From NCBI RefSeq assembly GCF_907165045.1, contig NZ_CAJRAU010000003.1, forward strand, positions 248,001 through 312,000: 64,000 nucleotides of DNA. The letters are read 5' to 3'. Position 1 is the first letter of the stretch, and every line of letters starts with the position of its first letter. The notes under the pieces are model-generated. The model was not told the DNA's origin. It did not search any database and saw nothing but the letters and a program-made list of their open reading frames with translations. Positions 1 through 8,654 of the stretch are shown piece after piece. Made by a program: the position numbers and the translations under genes. Source of the DNA: Dyadobacter linearis (lineage in GTDB: Bacteria > Bacteroidota > Bacteroidia > Cytophagales > Spirosomataceae).

Positions 1-779
1 CTGAATACCATTCCCGGATATTCGGTCTTGTGCAAAAGCTTGTTCTTGATCAGCCGGAACTGATTGTAGAACAGCTCTTCAAATTTCAGCCTCCGCTGCG
101 CCTGGTGCAGCGATTTCTGGCTTTCAGGTAAATGAAAATGCCAGAGTGCATCGGCCTTGGAAATGAGCCGGTACTTCCGGGTAAGATCTTCCGGAAGCGT
201 CTCCCGGATATGCGATCGGGAGATTTCGAGCAGGCTCCGCATCATTTTACTGATCGCGCGGCTATCGACGAATTTCCGCCTTAGTTTCTCTGTAAGCGGG
301 TAAATAGGTTGCCAGAATCCACCTCCCTGATTCTCATTCGTGAGCAGGTCAATATCGGGATGTGTAATGCTCCACCGCCCTCCGAAAGACAGCGGCTTGC
401 CGTAGACGATATATTCCGTATTGGCCCGCAGACTTTTCTCGTACCAGTTAATACTCTGAAACCAAACGAGTTCCATCAAGCCCGTACCGTCAGAAAAGTA
501 GGCTACCAAACGTTTCTTATTGCCCTCCCCAACGGTAGTGATTTCCCGCAGCCTGCCTTTGATCTGGGCGGCCGGAAGCTGTTCGTTCAGCTGCGAGATC
601 TGATGAAAAACAGTACGGTCTTCGTGGCGGAAAGGATAATGCTGAATAAGATCGCCGAATGTAAAAATACCCAGTTCCTGATTCAGCAAGGCCGCTTTTT
701 GCGGACCGACACCTTTTAAAAATTCGATCTTGGTGTCGAAGAAACGGGTTCTTACTGATGAGATAGTGTCTGGCGTCAT
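1..779 (-). CDS. recG: ATP-dependent DNA helicase RecG, N-terminal part
   Basis: The minus-strand frame from an ATG at 779 runs off the left edge of the window, giving about 259 residues of a protein normally near 700. The beginning carries the helix-hairpin-helix-like FLKGVGPQKAALL segment (residues 20-32), followed by the wedge/OB-fold region (roughly 75-110, with IKGRLREI and a DGTG turn) that is typical of RecG. RecG remodels stalled replication forks and Holliday junctions in the cytoplasm. The helicase motor domains lie outside the window and cannot be checked. The upstream 187 bp to the divergent DUF2911 gene is AT-rich and must hold both promoters. Confidence 0.93.
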   Translation of the reverse strand, partial: MTPDTISSVRTRFFDTKIEFLKGVGPQKAALLNQELGIFTFGDLIQHYPFRHEDRTVFHQISQLNEQLPAAQIKGRLREITTVGEGNKKRLVAYFSDGTGLMELVWFQSINWYEKSLRANTEYIVYGKPLSFGGRWSITHPDIDLLTNENQGGGFWQPIYPLTEKLRRKFVDSRAISKMMRSLLEISRSHIRETLPEDLTRKYRLISKADALWHFHLPESQKSLHQAQRRLKFEELFYNQFRLIKNKLLHKTEYPGMVF

Positions 780-966
780 TGTCCAAATATAACGCCAAAA
801 CTGTTAAAACGCGGATTAACAAGGCGCAATATGTTAATCAAAGTTAATGTCGCACGATGTCGCTACTTTCTCGACTGACCGGCTTGGTTAACAACATTTG
901 ATTTACGTATTTCGTTGAAATTTAAGTTTCCCAATCACCAAATTCAATTTAATAAAATCTAAGTTT

Positions 967-1467
967 ATGAAAACAACATTCTTAGCACTTTTCGTATCCC
1001 TGATCGCATTGACGACAGCCTGCGCACAAAGCCCGAGAGTTACAGCCGAAGGCAAAAATGTGAGCGTCGCTTACGGTCAGCCATCTAAAAAGGGCCGCGT
1101 TCTGTTTGGAAAAGAAGGTAGCGAAAGCCTTGAAAAATATGACAAGATTTGGAGAACAGGAGCAAACAAATCCACTGAGATCACTTTCAAAAAAGACGGA
1201 ATGTTTGCTGGTAAAAGTGTAAAAGCTGGTACTTACAGCCTGTTTACAATTCCTGGCGAAAAAGAATGGTCGATCATCCTGAACTCTGTTTTGGAACAAT
1301 CAGGCGCTTATGATTACGAAAAAAACAAAGGCAAAGATGTTTTGAAAGTAACAGTACCTGCTAAGAAATACCCGACATCAGAAGAAAAACTGACATTCAT
1401 GGTGAAAGACAATTCAGTTGATTTCCAGTGGGATAAAGAAGGATTTTCGGTTCCTGTGAAGTTCTGA
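967..1467 (+). CDS. DUF2911 family secreted protein
   Basis: This 166-residue protein matches the DUF2911 family common in Bacteroidota; its biochemical function is unknown. An N-terminal signal segment (residues 1-20) ends in TACAQ, which could be read as a lipobox with Cys19 or as a type I cleavage site after Ala20. Family hallmarks are visible: the IWRTGANKSTEI segment (61-72), the AGTYSLFTIP segment (87-96), and a C-terminal beta-rich part ending in FSVPVKF. It stands alone, divergent from recG, and is closed by a strong hairpin terminator shared with the convergent regulator gene. Confidence 0.9.
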   Translation: MKTTFLALFVSLIALTTACAQSPRVTAEGKNVSVAYGQPSKKGRVLFGKEGSESLEKYDKIWRTGANKSTEITFKKDGMFAGKSVKAGTYSLFTIPGEKEWSIILNSVLEQSGAYDYEKNKGKDVLKVTVPAKKYPTSEEKLTFMVKDNSVDFQWDKEGFSVPVKF

Positions 1468-1482
1468 GGATTTTAATACAAA

Positions 1483-1525
1483 TAAAAAAACCGGAAGTTG
1501 GCCAGCCCAGCTTCCGGTTTTTTTT
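1483..1525. terminator. Bidirectional rho-independent terminator
   Basis: A 9-bp stem, aaccggaag (1489-1497) with cttccggtt (1511-1519), is flanked by an A-run on the left and a T-run on the right. It can therefore end transcription from both the DUF2911 gene (+) and the winged-helix gene (-). Confidence 0.9.
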
Positions 1526-1526
1526 G

Positions 1527-1823
1527 CTATAAATTCTCTCGTATCATATTCTCCAAAACCTGCAAATGTTCAGAGAATGCTTTCTGTCCCTGGTCGGTGG
1601 CTTTGTAGGTGGTGAGTGGCTTCCGGCCGGAGAACTGCTTTTGGAATACTACATATTTAGCCTCCTCCAACGCTTTTAGGTGAGAGGCAAGGTTACCGTC
1701 GGTCAATTGTAAAAGGTCCTTCAATTCATTAAAACTGACAGAATCATTCACAACAAGTACCGACATCAGGCCAAGTCTGATTTTACTTTCAAAAACTTTA
1801 TTAAACTTTTCTAACCAGTCCAT
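1527..1823 (-). CDS. Winged-helix transcriptional regulator (HTH_34/ArsR-MarR-like)
   Basis: A 98-residue stand-alone winged-helix DNA-binding protein. Helix-turn-helix residues about 29-52 (SFNELKDLLQLTDGNLASHL) are followed by a beta-wing with the sequence FSGRKPLTTYKATDQG (63-79), a pattern typical of the small one-domain regulators placed beside membrane proteins in Bacteroidota. No metal-binding cysteines are visible, so it is unlikely to be a metal-sensing ArsR. It is the second gene of a two-gene unit, 24 bp after the membrane protein gene, and probably controls that unit; this last point is inference. Confidence 0.85.
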   Translation of the reverse strand: MDWLEKFNKVFESKIRLGLMSVLVVNDSVSFNELKDLLQLTDGNLASHLKALEEAKYVVFQKQFSGRKPLTTYKATDQGQKAFSEHLQVLENMIRENL

Positions 1824-1847
1824 ATTTACAGTTTCCCTCCTCCGCTA

Positions 1848-2957
1848 CTAATTAGCCTGCATAAATTGCATTGCATCGCGGTTTCGCGTCCATACTGCCT
1901 CGTCACGCAGACTATTCGCCTGTACTGTCATAATCGAGGACACAACTCCTGTCCCGACTGATACCCAAAAAAATGTCTTCCAGTTATCCCGGTTACCCGA
2001 AAGCAACGAAATAACCGAACCCGCCGAGCCGGCAAGCGATATTACCAGTCCGATACTACGGATACGACGAGATTTCAAATAAAGATTTAGCCCCCTTTCC
2101 GAAACCAGAAATTCCTTCGCCAGCGCCCGCTGTCCCGAGTACACTACATTATTTTTAACAAAACTATTTCCTCCCCGCAAATAAATGGTCTCTCTATCAT
2201 ACCATTTCACCGCCTGCCTGGTGACGCTGTCCTGCACGACCTGACTTTTTACCTGAGAAGCCGATCCAAACAAAATCAATATTAATAGGCATTTGACAAA
2301 AGTTTGTTTGCCGCCTGATTTCTCTCTATCATATTTATTATACATCGTTAATCCGTAAACGATATGCAGCACCCCAAAACCGATCGCCCAGAAGACAAGT
2401 GAATAGCCTGTCATAAATAGCGCAAGGCAACCAATTGCTATTTCCGACATGCCCAGATAAAATAGCTCCGGGTAAGTAAATCTGCTCGCATTCACGAGCG
2501 CAAGTCCGTAAAACAAGAGTGTAGCCGGGAATACCAGCCAGATAAACCCGTAATGCAGCATCGCCAGACAGAATACCCCGCCTGTACCTAATGGGATCAG
2601 CATACTGACGAGTAACCTCTTGGAACTGCCATTCCACAGCGTCAGGCCCCTTTTCTTGCCTTTTCTAACCGACATTACAATACCGACCGTCAGCGAAAGT
2701 ATTAAAACGATCAGCCCGTCGGCGAACAGAAATCCGATCAGACCTTCTCTGGAAGTACCATGGTATGCGCCCAGAGGGCTTAAAATCTCTGCGAACCAAT
2801 CCGTTTTGTAGCGCAGGTAAGCTGCGCCCGCTCCTATCAATGCGAAAATTCCGGCAAAAACGCCGCTTAATCCACTCAGCGACAGAAATTTGGAAGATCG
2901 CTCCATCAAATCGCGGATCTCGTGGAGCGTATGTAATGAGTCCTGGTTGGAGTTCAT
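1848..2957 (-). CDS. Multi-pass membrane protein, apparent two-part architecture
   Basis: A 369-residue protein of unknown function. Residues about 25-205 hold six hydrophobic segments and resemble the membrane proteins that accompany small winged-helix regulators in Bacteroidota. After a charged stretch (NKYDREKSGGK, about 207-217) comes a second hydrophobic segment ending in ASQVKSQ, which looks like an internal signal peptide. It is followed by a soluble part and two more hydrophobic helices. This suggests two formerly separate proteins joined in one frame. It sits upstream of the regulator gene in the same unit. Confidence 0.75.
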   Translation of the reverse strand: MNSNQDSLHTLHEIRDLMERSSKFLSLSGLSGVFAGIFALIGAGAAYLRYKTDWFAEILSPLGAYHGTSREGLIGFLFADGLIVLILSLTVGIVMSVRKGKKRGLTLWNGSSKRLLVSMLIPLGTGGVFCLAMLHYGFIWLVFPATLLFYGLALVNASRFTYPELFYLGMSEIAIGCLALFMTGYSLVFWAIGFGVLHIVYGLTMYNKYDREKSGGKQTFVKCLLILILFGSASQVKSQVVQDSVTRQAVKWYDRETIYLRGGNSFVKNNVVYSGQRALAKEFLVSERGLNLYLKSRRIRSIGLVISLAGSAGSVISLLSGNRDNWKTFFWVSVGTGVVSSIMTVQANSLRDEAVWTRNRDAMQFMQAN

Positions 2958-2991
2958 AAAGGCTTAGAAGTATAGAATACTAGGCTGATAG

Positions 2992-3366
2992 TCAGAACAA
3001 TAATATGATTTTTGGCACGAAAATGATCCCGCCTGTTATTACTGCGGATATTGCCAGGATAAGTACCCCGGCCGCAGCAGTATCTTTTACAACTTTAATA
3101 ACCGGATGATAATCAGCCGATACCAGGTCGGCTAACTTCTCGATGGAAGTGTTAAATGCTTCTGCGGCCCAAACCAGCGCAATCTGAATCACGATCACTA
3201 TCCATTCCATCGGTGATATGTGAAAACCCACACCAGCGATCACTACTGCGATGCAGGCAATCAGGTGGATCCGCGCATTGTTCTCATACCTGAACAGATT
3301 AAAGATTCCAGCGCCAGCAAAAGTGAAGCTCCGCAACGCTTTACGGATATCTACGGGTCCTTTCAT
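2992..3366 (-). CDS. dgkA: Diacylglycerol/undecaprenol kinase family protein
   Basis: A 124-residue integral membrane kinase of the DgkA family, which phosphorylates diacylglycerol or undecaprenol using ATP at the inner membrane. The family signature is clear: AEAFNTSIEKLAD, with Glu69, Asn72 and Glu76 as expected active-site residues, then VKDTAAAGVL (about 92-101). Three transmembrane segments are visible. The start overlaps the end of the DUF1361 gene by 26 bp, so the two are probably translationally coupled. Whether the substrate is diacylglycerol or undecaprenol cannot be told from sequence. Confidence 0.92.
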   Translation of the reverse strand: MKGPVDIRKALRSFTFAGAGIFNLFRYENNARIHLIACIAVVIAGVGFHISPMEWIVIVIQIALVWAAEAFNTSIEKLADLVSADYHPVIKVVKDTAAAGVLILAISAVITGGIIFVPKIILLF

Positions 3367-4018
3367 TTTGTTTTAATTCTGCAAAAATGTGGAACGCAAA
3401 GTACAATAACATCAGCACGAACGAAAACGAGAGGGTGTGTTTTATCGCAAGCGGATTCTGTGCACTCTCTAAAATACCGCGGAGCAGCGAGCCTGGCTGC
3501 GTCAGAATATCCCAACTGTTCCACCTTCCGTACCGGCCGAGGTATACGCCGAATCCACTCAAAATCATCGCGAACAGGATCCAGGCCCAGGCAAGTTGTT
3601 CATTCCAGCGTTTTGTTACAATGCGGTGCACAATCCTGATACTGTACAAGCCAGTCAGAAAACCGGCAACTGAAAACGTGAAGATCATCAGCGAATCGTA
3701 CCAGATCATATTGTCGGCAATGCCGCGAAGGTGTTTCAAGTCGGTGATGATGTAGGGCGCATTGGGGAAGAATAATAGCCAGACAAACAAACAAATAATC
3801 AGCAGCCAGAACGGTGCGTTTTGCCTGCGTTCCATTTCCCAGACTGCTTTGATGAAGATCAGCGGTACCCAGGCAAGGAACAAATTCCAGGCGAGAAAAA
3901 TGAAATCCCAGTCGTGGATCAGCATTCTGATGAGCAGGAGCGTCATCGCGGCGAATGAAACAAATGCAAGCAATGCGACTTTCTGATTGCTTTGAAGGTA
4001 GCGAGCCAGTTTCTCCAT
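3341..4018 (-). CDS. DUF1361 multi-pass membrane protein
   Basis: The protein is 225 residues when started at the ATG at 4018 (MEKLARYLQ). An upstream ATG at 4054 would add twelve residues with no family resemblance. It matches DUF1361 membrane proteins: AWNLFLAWVPLIF, FFPNAPYIITDL and WYDSLMIF segments separated by hydrophobic helices, about six in all. Function is unknown. Its 3' end overlaps dgkA, pointing to a shared membrane-lipid or envelope role, which is inference from context only. Confidence 0.88.
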   Translation of the reverse strand: MEKLARYLQSNQKVALLAFVSFAAMTLLLIRMLIHDWDFIFLAWNLFLAWVPLIFIKAVWEMERRQNAPFWLLIICLFVWLLFFPNAPYIITDLKHLRGIADNMIWYDSLMIFTFSVAGFLTGLYSIRIVHRIVTKRWNEQLAWAWILFAMILSGFGVYLGRYGRWNSWDILTQPGSLLRGILESAQNPLAIKHTLSFSFVLMLLYFAFHIFAELKQNERTRRYP

Positions 4019-4116
4019 TGAAAAATGATTTTTATAAAGTACTTTGAGACACAAAGTAAGTTACAAAAAGTGAACTCTCCATGCATTACGCACGCAAACT
4101 CTTGAAATCCGTAAAA

Positions 4117-5028
4117 TTATTTTTTGTTGTTCTGCTCAAAGGCTTTCATCATAGCCCATTCGCGGCCAGCAGTAGGCGCTTTGAAGGTTTCCAGGCAGCC
4201 ACGATCCTGCAAAGTAATGTAGCAGGTTTTGCCATTTTTACCCCCGAAACAGATATTGGATACCTTTTTGCCGATTGTCTGAATAGTTTGGATAATCTTG
4301 CCTTCCGGTGAAAGTATCGCAACTTCTCCCTTTCCGTGTCTGGCAATATAGAGATTTCCGTTTACGTCGCAGCGCATTCCATCCATTCCACCGTCTGCGA
4401 ACTGATGCACCAGCTTTTTGTTAGTCAAAGTACCGTCCGCGGCAAGGTCAAATGACCACACATTACGCTGTACACTCTCATTTACGTACAATTTCTTTTC
4501 GTCCGGACTGACCTCGATACCATTTGTGGTCCCCATATTTTTAGCCACAAGCCGGGTTTTTCCGTCGGGTGAAACGTGCCAGATTTGGCCGGTTCCGTCT
4601 TTCCAGTTAGGATCGGAGCAGAATATATGTCCGCCCGCCGTAATGGCCAGATCGTTTGGCTGGTTCATTTTCGGTTCATTCGCAAACACCGAAATGTCTT
4701 TGGTAATCAGGTCGACTTTGAGAATATTGTGGCCTGTAAAATCGGCTACGAAAAACGTATTCTTGTCGGCAAACCGGATTCCGTTGCCCGTACTGCCTTT
4801 CGGTAGTGTTACAAAAAAACTCGCGTTGCCTTTCTTGCTCATGATCGCAATGGTACCGTCGCGGGCGAAGTTGACAGCATATACATTTCCATCACTATCT
4901 ACCGCCGGGCCTTCGCAATTACTGGTAAACTCGCCTTCATTAGAAAATTTCTTGCTTTTAGTTTGAGCAAAAGCTGATTGCAAAACTACCAGCGACACGA
5001 AAATGAGCAGAGGGAGAGATTTATTCAT
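4117..5028 (-). CDS. SMP-30/gluconolactonase/LRE family secreted protein
   Basis: The chosen start at 5028 gives 303 residues with a signal peptide (MNKSLPLLIFVSLVVLQSA, cleavage after AFA). The upstream ATG at 5118 would overlap the preceding gene by 65 bp. The mature part is a six-bladed beta-propeller of the SMP-30 type, with the expected EGPAVDSDGNVY, QPNDLAI, TNGIEVSPDEKKLY and MDGMRCDVNGNLY blade motifs that supply metal-binding Glu, Asn and Asp residues. Such proteins hydrolyse lactones or related esters. It lies 25 bp downstream of the thioredoxin-like gene, probably in one unit. Confidence 0.88.
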   Translation of the reverse strand: MNKSLPLLIFVSLVVLQSAFAQTKSKKFSNEGEFTSNCEGPAVDSDGNVYAVNFARDGTIAIMSKKGNASFFVTLPKGSTGNGIRFADKNTFFVADFTGHNILKVDLITKDISVFANEPKMNQPNDLAITAGGHIFCSDPNWKDGTGQIWHVSPDGKTRLVAKNMGTTNGIEVSPDEKKLYVNESVQRNVWSFDLAADGTLTNKKLVHQFADGGMDGMRCDVNGNLYIARHGKGEVAILSPEGKIIQTIQTIGKKVSNICFGGKNGKTCYITLQDRGCLETFKAPTAGREWAMMKAFEQNNKK

Positions 5029-5053
5029 CGGAATATTTGAAAACAAACAGTTA

Positions 5054-5725
5054 CTAGTTTTTCCACTTGATCGCGCAGCCCACCGGTTTGGTAATGGTAG
5101 TAACCACCGGTTTTCCACCGGTCAGATTACTTACTGCCTCGTCCACATAAAATTTGGTTGCCCCGCCAGCGTCCTGCGGATTATCGTCTATCATTCCAAT
5201 ATACCGGACCACAAATTTGGCGCCGGTTTTCTGGATCACGAAAACCTGCGGCATTCGGCTCGCACCAAATGCCTTTGCAACCTGCTGCGAATCATCAACA
5301 AGATATGGATAACTGTAATTTTTTGCCAGCGCCCGCTCTTTCATTTTCTCAAAAGCATCGTCAGGGTGCGTGCCAGGATCGCTCGGGTTGATGGCGACGA
5401 CAGGAAATCCCTGCGAAGAGAATTTGTTATTTAATGCGATAATACGGTCCTCATAAGCTTTCGCAAAAGGACAATGGTTGCTGGTGAATACCACTATAAT
5501 GCCCTTCACACTGCCGTAGTCCGCCAGGGAAACCATTCCGCCATTTGTATTCTTCAACCTGAAACTCGCAACCGCATCCCCTATCTGATACCCGCCCTGG
5601 CTTTGCAGCAGTTCATTTTTCTTAGGATCGGGCACTATTCCGGCATTTGAGATATTGACTAATCCTATACATAGAATCAGAGAAACCCATAAACAAATTT
5701 TCATATTGTTCGTTTTAGTATTCAT
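5054..5725 (-). CDS. Secreted thioredoxin-fold (redoxin) protein
   Basis: It has 223 residues from the ATG at 5725; an ATG seven codons later (5704) is an equal alternative. A signal peptide is followed by an AhpC/TSA-redoxin fold. The active-site loop reads NHCPFAKAYED, so there is one cysteine (Cys85) where TlpA proteins have CxxC, and a second cysteine lies in the C-terminal motif VGCAIKWKN (Cys217). This arrangement is shared by a Bacteroidota/Planctomycetota periplasmic family and suggests a peroxiredoxin-like rather than a disulfide-reducing role. The cis-Pro loop RMPQVFVI is present. It precedes the SMP-30 gene. Confidence 0.85.
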   Translation of the reverse strand: MNTKTNNMKICLWVSLILCIGLVNISNAGIVPDPKKNELLQSQGGYQIGDAVASFRLKNTNGGMVSLADYGSVKGIIVVFTSNHCPFAKAYEDRIIALNNKFSSQGFPVVAINPSDPGTHPDDAFEKMKERALAKNYSYPYLVDDSQQVAKAFGASRMPQVFVIQKTGAKFVVRYIGMIDDNPQDAGGATKFYVDEAVSNLTGGKPVVTTITKPVGCAIKWKN

Positions 5726-5984
5726 TCTATGCTTAGACGCAATTTTGGCATGAAAGTAACAATCTGAGAAGTTAAAGTTTGTTAAGCTAATAAATCTTTG
5801 CTTTGACAAAACGTTTACCCACCCCGTAATTATATAATAGTACGATCTGTCGCACCGGGCGAGCCGTATTCCGGGCCGATCCACAGATTTAACATAAAGA
5901 CAATCAATGCGTCCGTTTCCCTATTTAGCATTCAAATTAAACAGAAAAGAACCGGCATATCTGCCTAATAAACTCGCTAAAAGA

Positions 5985-6015
5985 TTGTGTTTCTGTGATT
6001 AGCTGATTATCTTTG
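5985..6015 (+). promoter_or_regulatory. Bacteroidota-type promoter for rplU-rpmA
   Basis: TTG at 5985-5987 and TATCTTTG at 6008-6015 fit the Bacteroidota consensus TTTG / TAnnTTTG with 20 bp between the boxes. The rplU start codon follows about 40 bp later. Confidence 0.7.
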
Positions 6016-6054
6016 CACCTCATTTTAGAAAATCAGAATACTTAATTTATTAAC

Positions 6055-6366
6055 ATGTACGCAATCGTAGAAATCGCAGGTCAGCAATTTAAGGTTGAAA
6101 AGGGTCGCGAAATCTTCACGCATAGGCTTGAAGGTGACGTGAACGCTGCACTTGTATTTGACAAAGTCCTTCTCGTTGATAACGGAGGCACAGTACAGGT
6201 AGGACTGCCCCTGGTGGCAGGAGCCTCAGTAAAAGCAACTGTTCTTGAACACCTTAAAGGTGAAAAAGTGATCGTCTTTAAGAAAAAGAGACGTAAGGGT
6301 TACAGGGTTAAAAATGGTCACCGTCAGTATTTGACCAAAATCAGCATTGACGATATCGTAGCTTAA
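6055..6366 (+). CDS. rplU: 50S ribosomal protein L21
   Basis: A 103-residue L21 protein of normal length, opening with MYAIVEIAGQQFKVEKG and carrying the C-terminal KKRRKGYRVKNGHRQ basic patch that binds 23S rRNA. It is the first gene of the conserved rplU-rpmA pair, 71 bp before rpmA. Confidence 0.98.
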   Translation: MYAIVEIAGQQFKVEKGREIFTHRLEGDVNAALVFDKVLLVDNGGTVQVGLPLVAGASVKATVLEHLKGEKVIVFKKKRRKGYRVKNGHRQYLTKISIDDIVA

Positions 6367-6437
6367 TGCTTCGTTTCTTTTCGGCAACGAAATCAGTGTT
6401 TAATCAATCAGGAAATAACAATTAAAGTTAAGATATC

Positions 6438-6731
6438 ATGGCACATAAGAAAGGTGTAGGTAGCTCGAGAAACGGACGTGAGTCAGAAAGCAAGCGTCTT
6501 GGAGTAAAATTATTCGGTGGTGAGGTTGCCAAAGCAGGGAACATTCTTGTTCGTCAGCGTGGCACCAAGCACAACCCAGGCAAAAACGTAGGTATCGGTC
6601 GTGACCATACTTTGTTTGCATTGGTTGCAGGTAATGTGGTTTTCCGCAAAACCCGTGAAAACAGATCTTACGTTCACATCGAACCGATCGCAGGTGCTGC
6701 TGCTCCTGTTGAAGCTACGGCGGAAGCATAA
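6438..6731 (+). CDS. rpmA: 50S ribosomal protein L27
   Basis: A 97-residue L27 protein that begins directly with [16 protein letters not shown]. It therefore lacks the cleavable N-terminal extension seen in Firmicutes, and the flexible arm can reach the peptidyl-transferase centre without processing. The core [22 protein letters not shown] is present, and the tail is rich in Ala, Pro and Glu. A hairpin terminator follows. Confidence 0.98.
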   Translation: MAHKKGVGSSRNGRESESKRLGVKLFGGEVAKAGNILVRQRGTKHNPGKNVGIGRDHTLFALVAGNVVFRKTRENRSYVHIEPIAGAAAPVEATAEA

Positions 6732-6750
6732 TTTCAGCTGAAAGCATTTA

Positions 6751-6786
6751 AAAAGCCCGTTGGACCCAGTGTCTTACGGGTTTTTT
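6751..6786 (+). terminator. Rho-independent terminator of rplU-rpmA
   Basis: The stem aaaagcccgt (6751-6760) pairs with acgggttttt (6776-6785) through one G-T wobble, with a T-run at the end. It lies 20 bp after rpmA. Confidence 0.85.
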
Positions 6787-6872
6787 CATTTATATAATCG
6801 GCGCCCGCAAAACCAAAAGCACACTTTGCTTGTTTGTCCATTATATCCCTTATTTCCATTATTTCAACTGAC

Positions 6873-7469
6873 ATGTTAACACGTCCTGTTTTTGTATATA
6901 CCGAACTAAGCCCGAATCCAAACTCTATGAAGTTCGTTCTGAACTTTGAGCTTGTACCCGACGGACTTTCATTTGATTACCCTTCGCTGGAAGCTGCATT
7001 GGAAGAAGAAAAAGCGTCTCCACTCGCATCCGACCTGTTTCAGTTCCCACACGTGAAGCGCGTTTTCATAGCGAGCAATTTCATCACGATCACTAAGGAT
7101 GAAAGTATTGCGTGGGAAGAGGTTTTGAGAGATACAAAGCAATTTATCAAGATCTATTTTGAAGAAAACCATCCTGTTTTTGAACAAAGAACTATTGATA
7201 AAAATACAGTAATCGTCGACTCTCGCGATTCAGACACGGTTCAGAAGATCAAAGCTGCGCTCGACCAATATGTTCGCCCGGCGGTAGAATCTGACGGAGG
7301 CGCTATTAATTTCCATTCATTTGATGAAGAATCAGGCAGGGTTAAGGTATTGCTACAAGGCTCTTGCAGCGGCTGCCCATCTTCTACATTGACATTGAAA
7401 GCAGGTATTGAAAACCTGCTCACCAGAATGGTTCCTGATGTAAAGGAAGTGGTTGCAGAAGGAGTTTAA
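6873..7469 (+). CDS. Nfu/NifU-family iron-sulfur scaffold protein
   Basis: The preferred ATG at 6873 (MLTRPVFVYTELSPNPNS) gives 198 residues, because the family begins with this EexPNPNSMKF-type segment; an upstream ATG at 6834 adds a non-conserved leader. Residues about 1-95 form the Nfu N-terminal domain and 105-195 the NifU C-terminal domain, with Cys165-SG-Cys168, the CxxC pair that holds a bridging 4Fe-4S cluster for delivery to target enzymes. It stands alone between two terminators. Confidence 0.93.
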   Translation: MLTRPVFVYTELSPNPNSMKFVLNFELVPDGLSFDYPSLEAALEEEKASPLASDLFQFPHVKRVFIASNFITITKDESIAWEEVLRDTKQFIKIYFEENHPVFEQRTIDKNTVIVDSRDSDTVQKIKAALDQYVRPAVESDGGAINFHSFDEESGRVKVLLQGSCSGCPSSTLTLKAGIENLLTRMVPDVKEVVAEGV

Positions 7470-7492
7470 GCGTTCAAATACGATAGTTATAT

Positions 7493-7524
7493 AAACCCTG
7501 CCGAGAGACAGGGTTTTATTTTTT
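7493..7524 (+). terminator. Rho-independent terminator after the Nfu gene
   Basis: The stem aaaccctg (7493-7500) pairs with cagggttt (7509-7516) and is followed by a T-rich tract. Confidence 0.85.
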
Positions 7525-7539
7525 TATTAGTTTCGGGAT

Positions 7540-8652
7540 ATGAAGCCGCTGCTGCAACGATTTATTGAAAAGATAGAAAGCCTGCAATCCAAAGGCGACC
7601 AACTCTTTCCGCCCGGCATTTTTCCAGCAAAAAGAACTAACCCGCTGATCGGTTACCAGCGGCCGGATACGACGATATTCTTCTCGGCGATCAGCTGTTT
7701 TACACTCAAATCCATCCGGAAAAATGCAGACCGGCAAACCCAGGAGCTGATAGACAGCATTTGCAATAAAATCATTGCTAATTATCCTGATTTCCGGAAC
7801 AAGGACGGTTTAGCCACCTATAATTTTTGGAAAACAAAACCTTCGAGGCACTTCCCCAACGGGCATATTTTCCACCGTTACGAGCACTTCCGCATTCCTG
7901 ACGATATTGACGATACTGCATTCATTTACCTCACTACGGAGCGTTCGAAGGAGGAGCTGGTGTGGCTGAAAGAGAAGCTGGCAATGCATTCCAACGGGGC
8001 GAAACAGTGGATCCGCAATACCTACCCCGAGTACCGGCGACTGAAAGCGTATTCTACCTGGTTTGGGAAAAACATGTACGTGGAGTTCGATGTTTGTGTG
8101 CTGAGCAATATGCTATACTGTTTGTTTGACTCACAACTACCTTTGAATGAACACGATGAAGCCAGCCTGGAATATATCCGGTCTGTTATTGCGACTGATC
8201 GCTATCGTCAGGTACCTTTCCGTTGTGCGCACCAATATCCCCGCACGCCACTAATTATCTACCACGTCGCCCGCCTGATCGCTGCGTTTTCGCCGCCTGC
8301 ATTGGAGTCTGTGAAAGCGAAACTGATCCGCGACACGCAGCATTTGCTGAGTACCACGACTTCTGACATGGACAAAGTGATCCTGAGTACCGCATTGCTC
8401 CGGCTGGGCGAAAAGCCCGCGCGCGTGCCGGTGGAAAATTTCACTGCCAAAAATTTCGACGGGTTCGTTTTTTTTATAGCAGGCCTGCTTACGGCCTACG
8501 AAAATCCGCTGCTTTACAAACTTTCGGTGCTTCCGCTTTTTCACATGTACTGGCTGTGTGAAGCCCATTGCTGGACCTTGCTGGCTGAATATGAAACGGT
8601 GTGGGCAATATCCGAAAATGTGAATGCAGTAACAGAAACAAAGCAGTATTGA
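7540..8652 (+). CDS. Conserved-looking protein of unknown function, coupled to a flavin reductase
   Basis: A 370-residue soluble protein without signal peptide or convincing membrane helices; I do not recognise the family. Visible points are PDDIDDTAFIYL (about 123-134), many aromatic and Trp residues, HQYPRTPLIIYH (about 231-242), and repeated helical pairs. The latter with the DDIDDTA stretch faintly recall the alpha/alpha-toroid of terpene-cyclase-like proteins. It ends 2 bp before the start of the ferredoxin-containing reductase gene, so the two are almost surely co-translated and may act in one redox reaction; the latter is inference. Confidence 0.75.
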   Translation: MKPLLQRFIEKIESLQSKGDQLFPPGIFPAKRTNPLIGYQRPDTTIFFSAISCFTLKSIRKNADRQTQELIDSICNKIIANYPDFRNKDGLATYNFWKTKPSRHFPNGHIFHRYEHFRIPDDIDDTAFIYLTTERSKEELVWLKEKLAMHSNGAKQWIRNTYPEYRRLKAYSTWFGKNMYVEFDVCVLSNMLYCLFDSQLPLNEHDEASLEYIRSVIATDRYRQVPFRCAHQYPRTPLIIYHVARLIAAFSPPALESVKAKLIRDTQHLLSTTTSDMDKVILSTALLRLGEKPARVPVENFTAKNFDGFVFFIAGLLTAYENPLLYKLSVLPLFHMYWLCEAHCWTLLAEYETVWAISENVNAVTETKQY

Positions 8653-8654
8653 AA

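Noticed and set aside
3220-3639. Plus-strand open frames across dgkA and DUF1361
   Set aside because: They are antisense shadows of two well-supported minus-strand genes, with no family resemblance.
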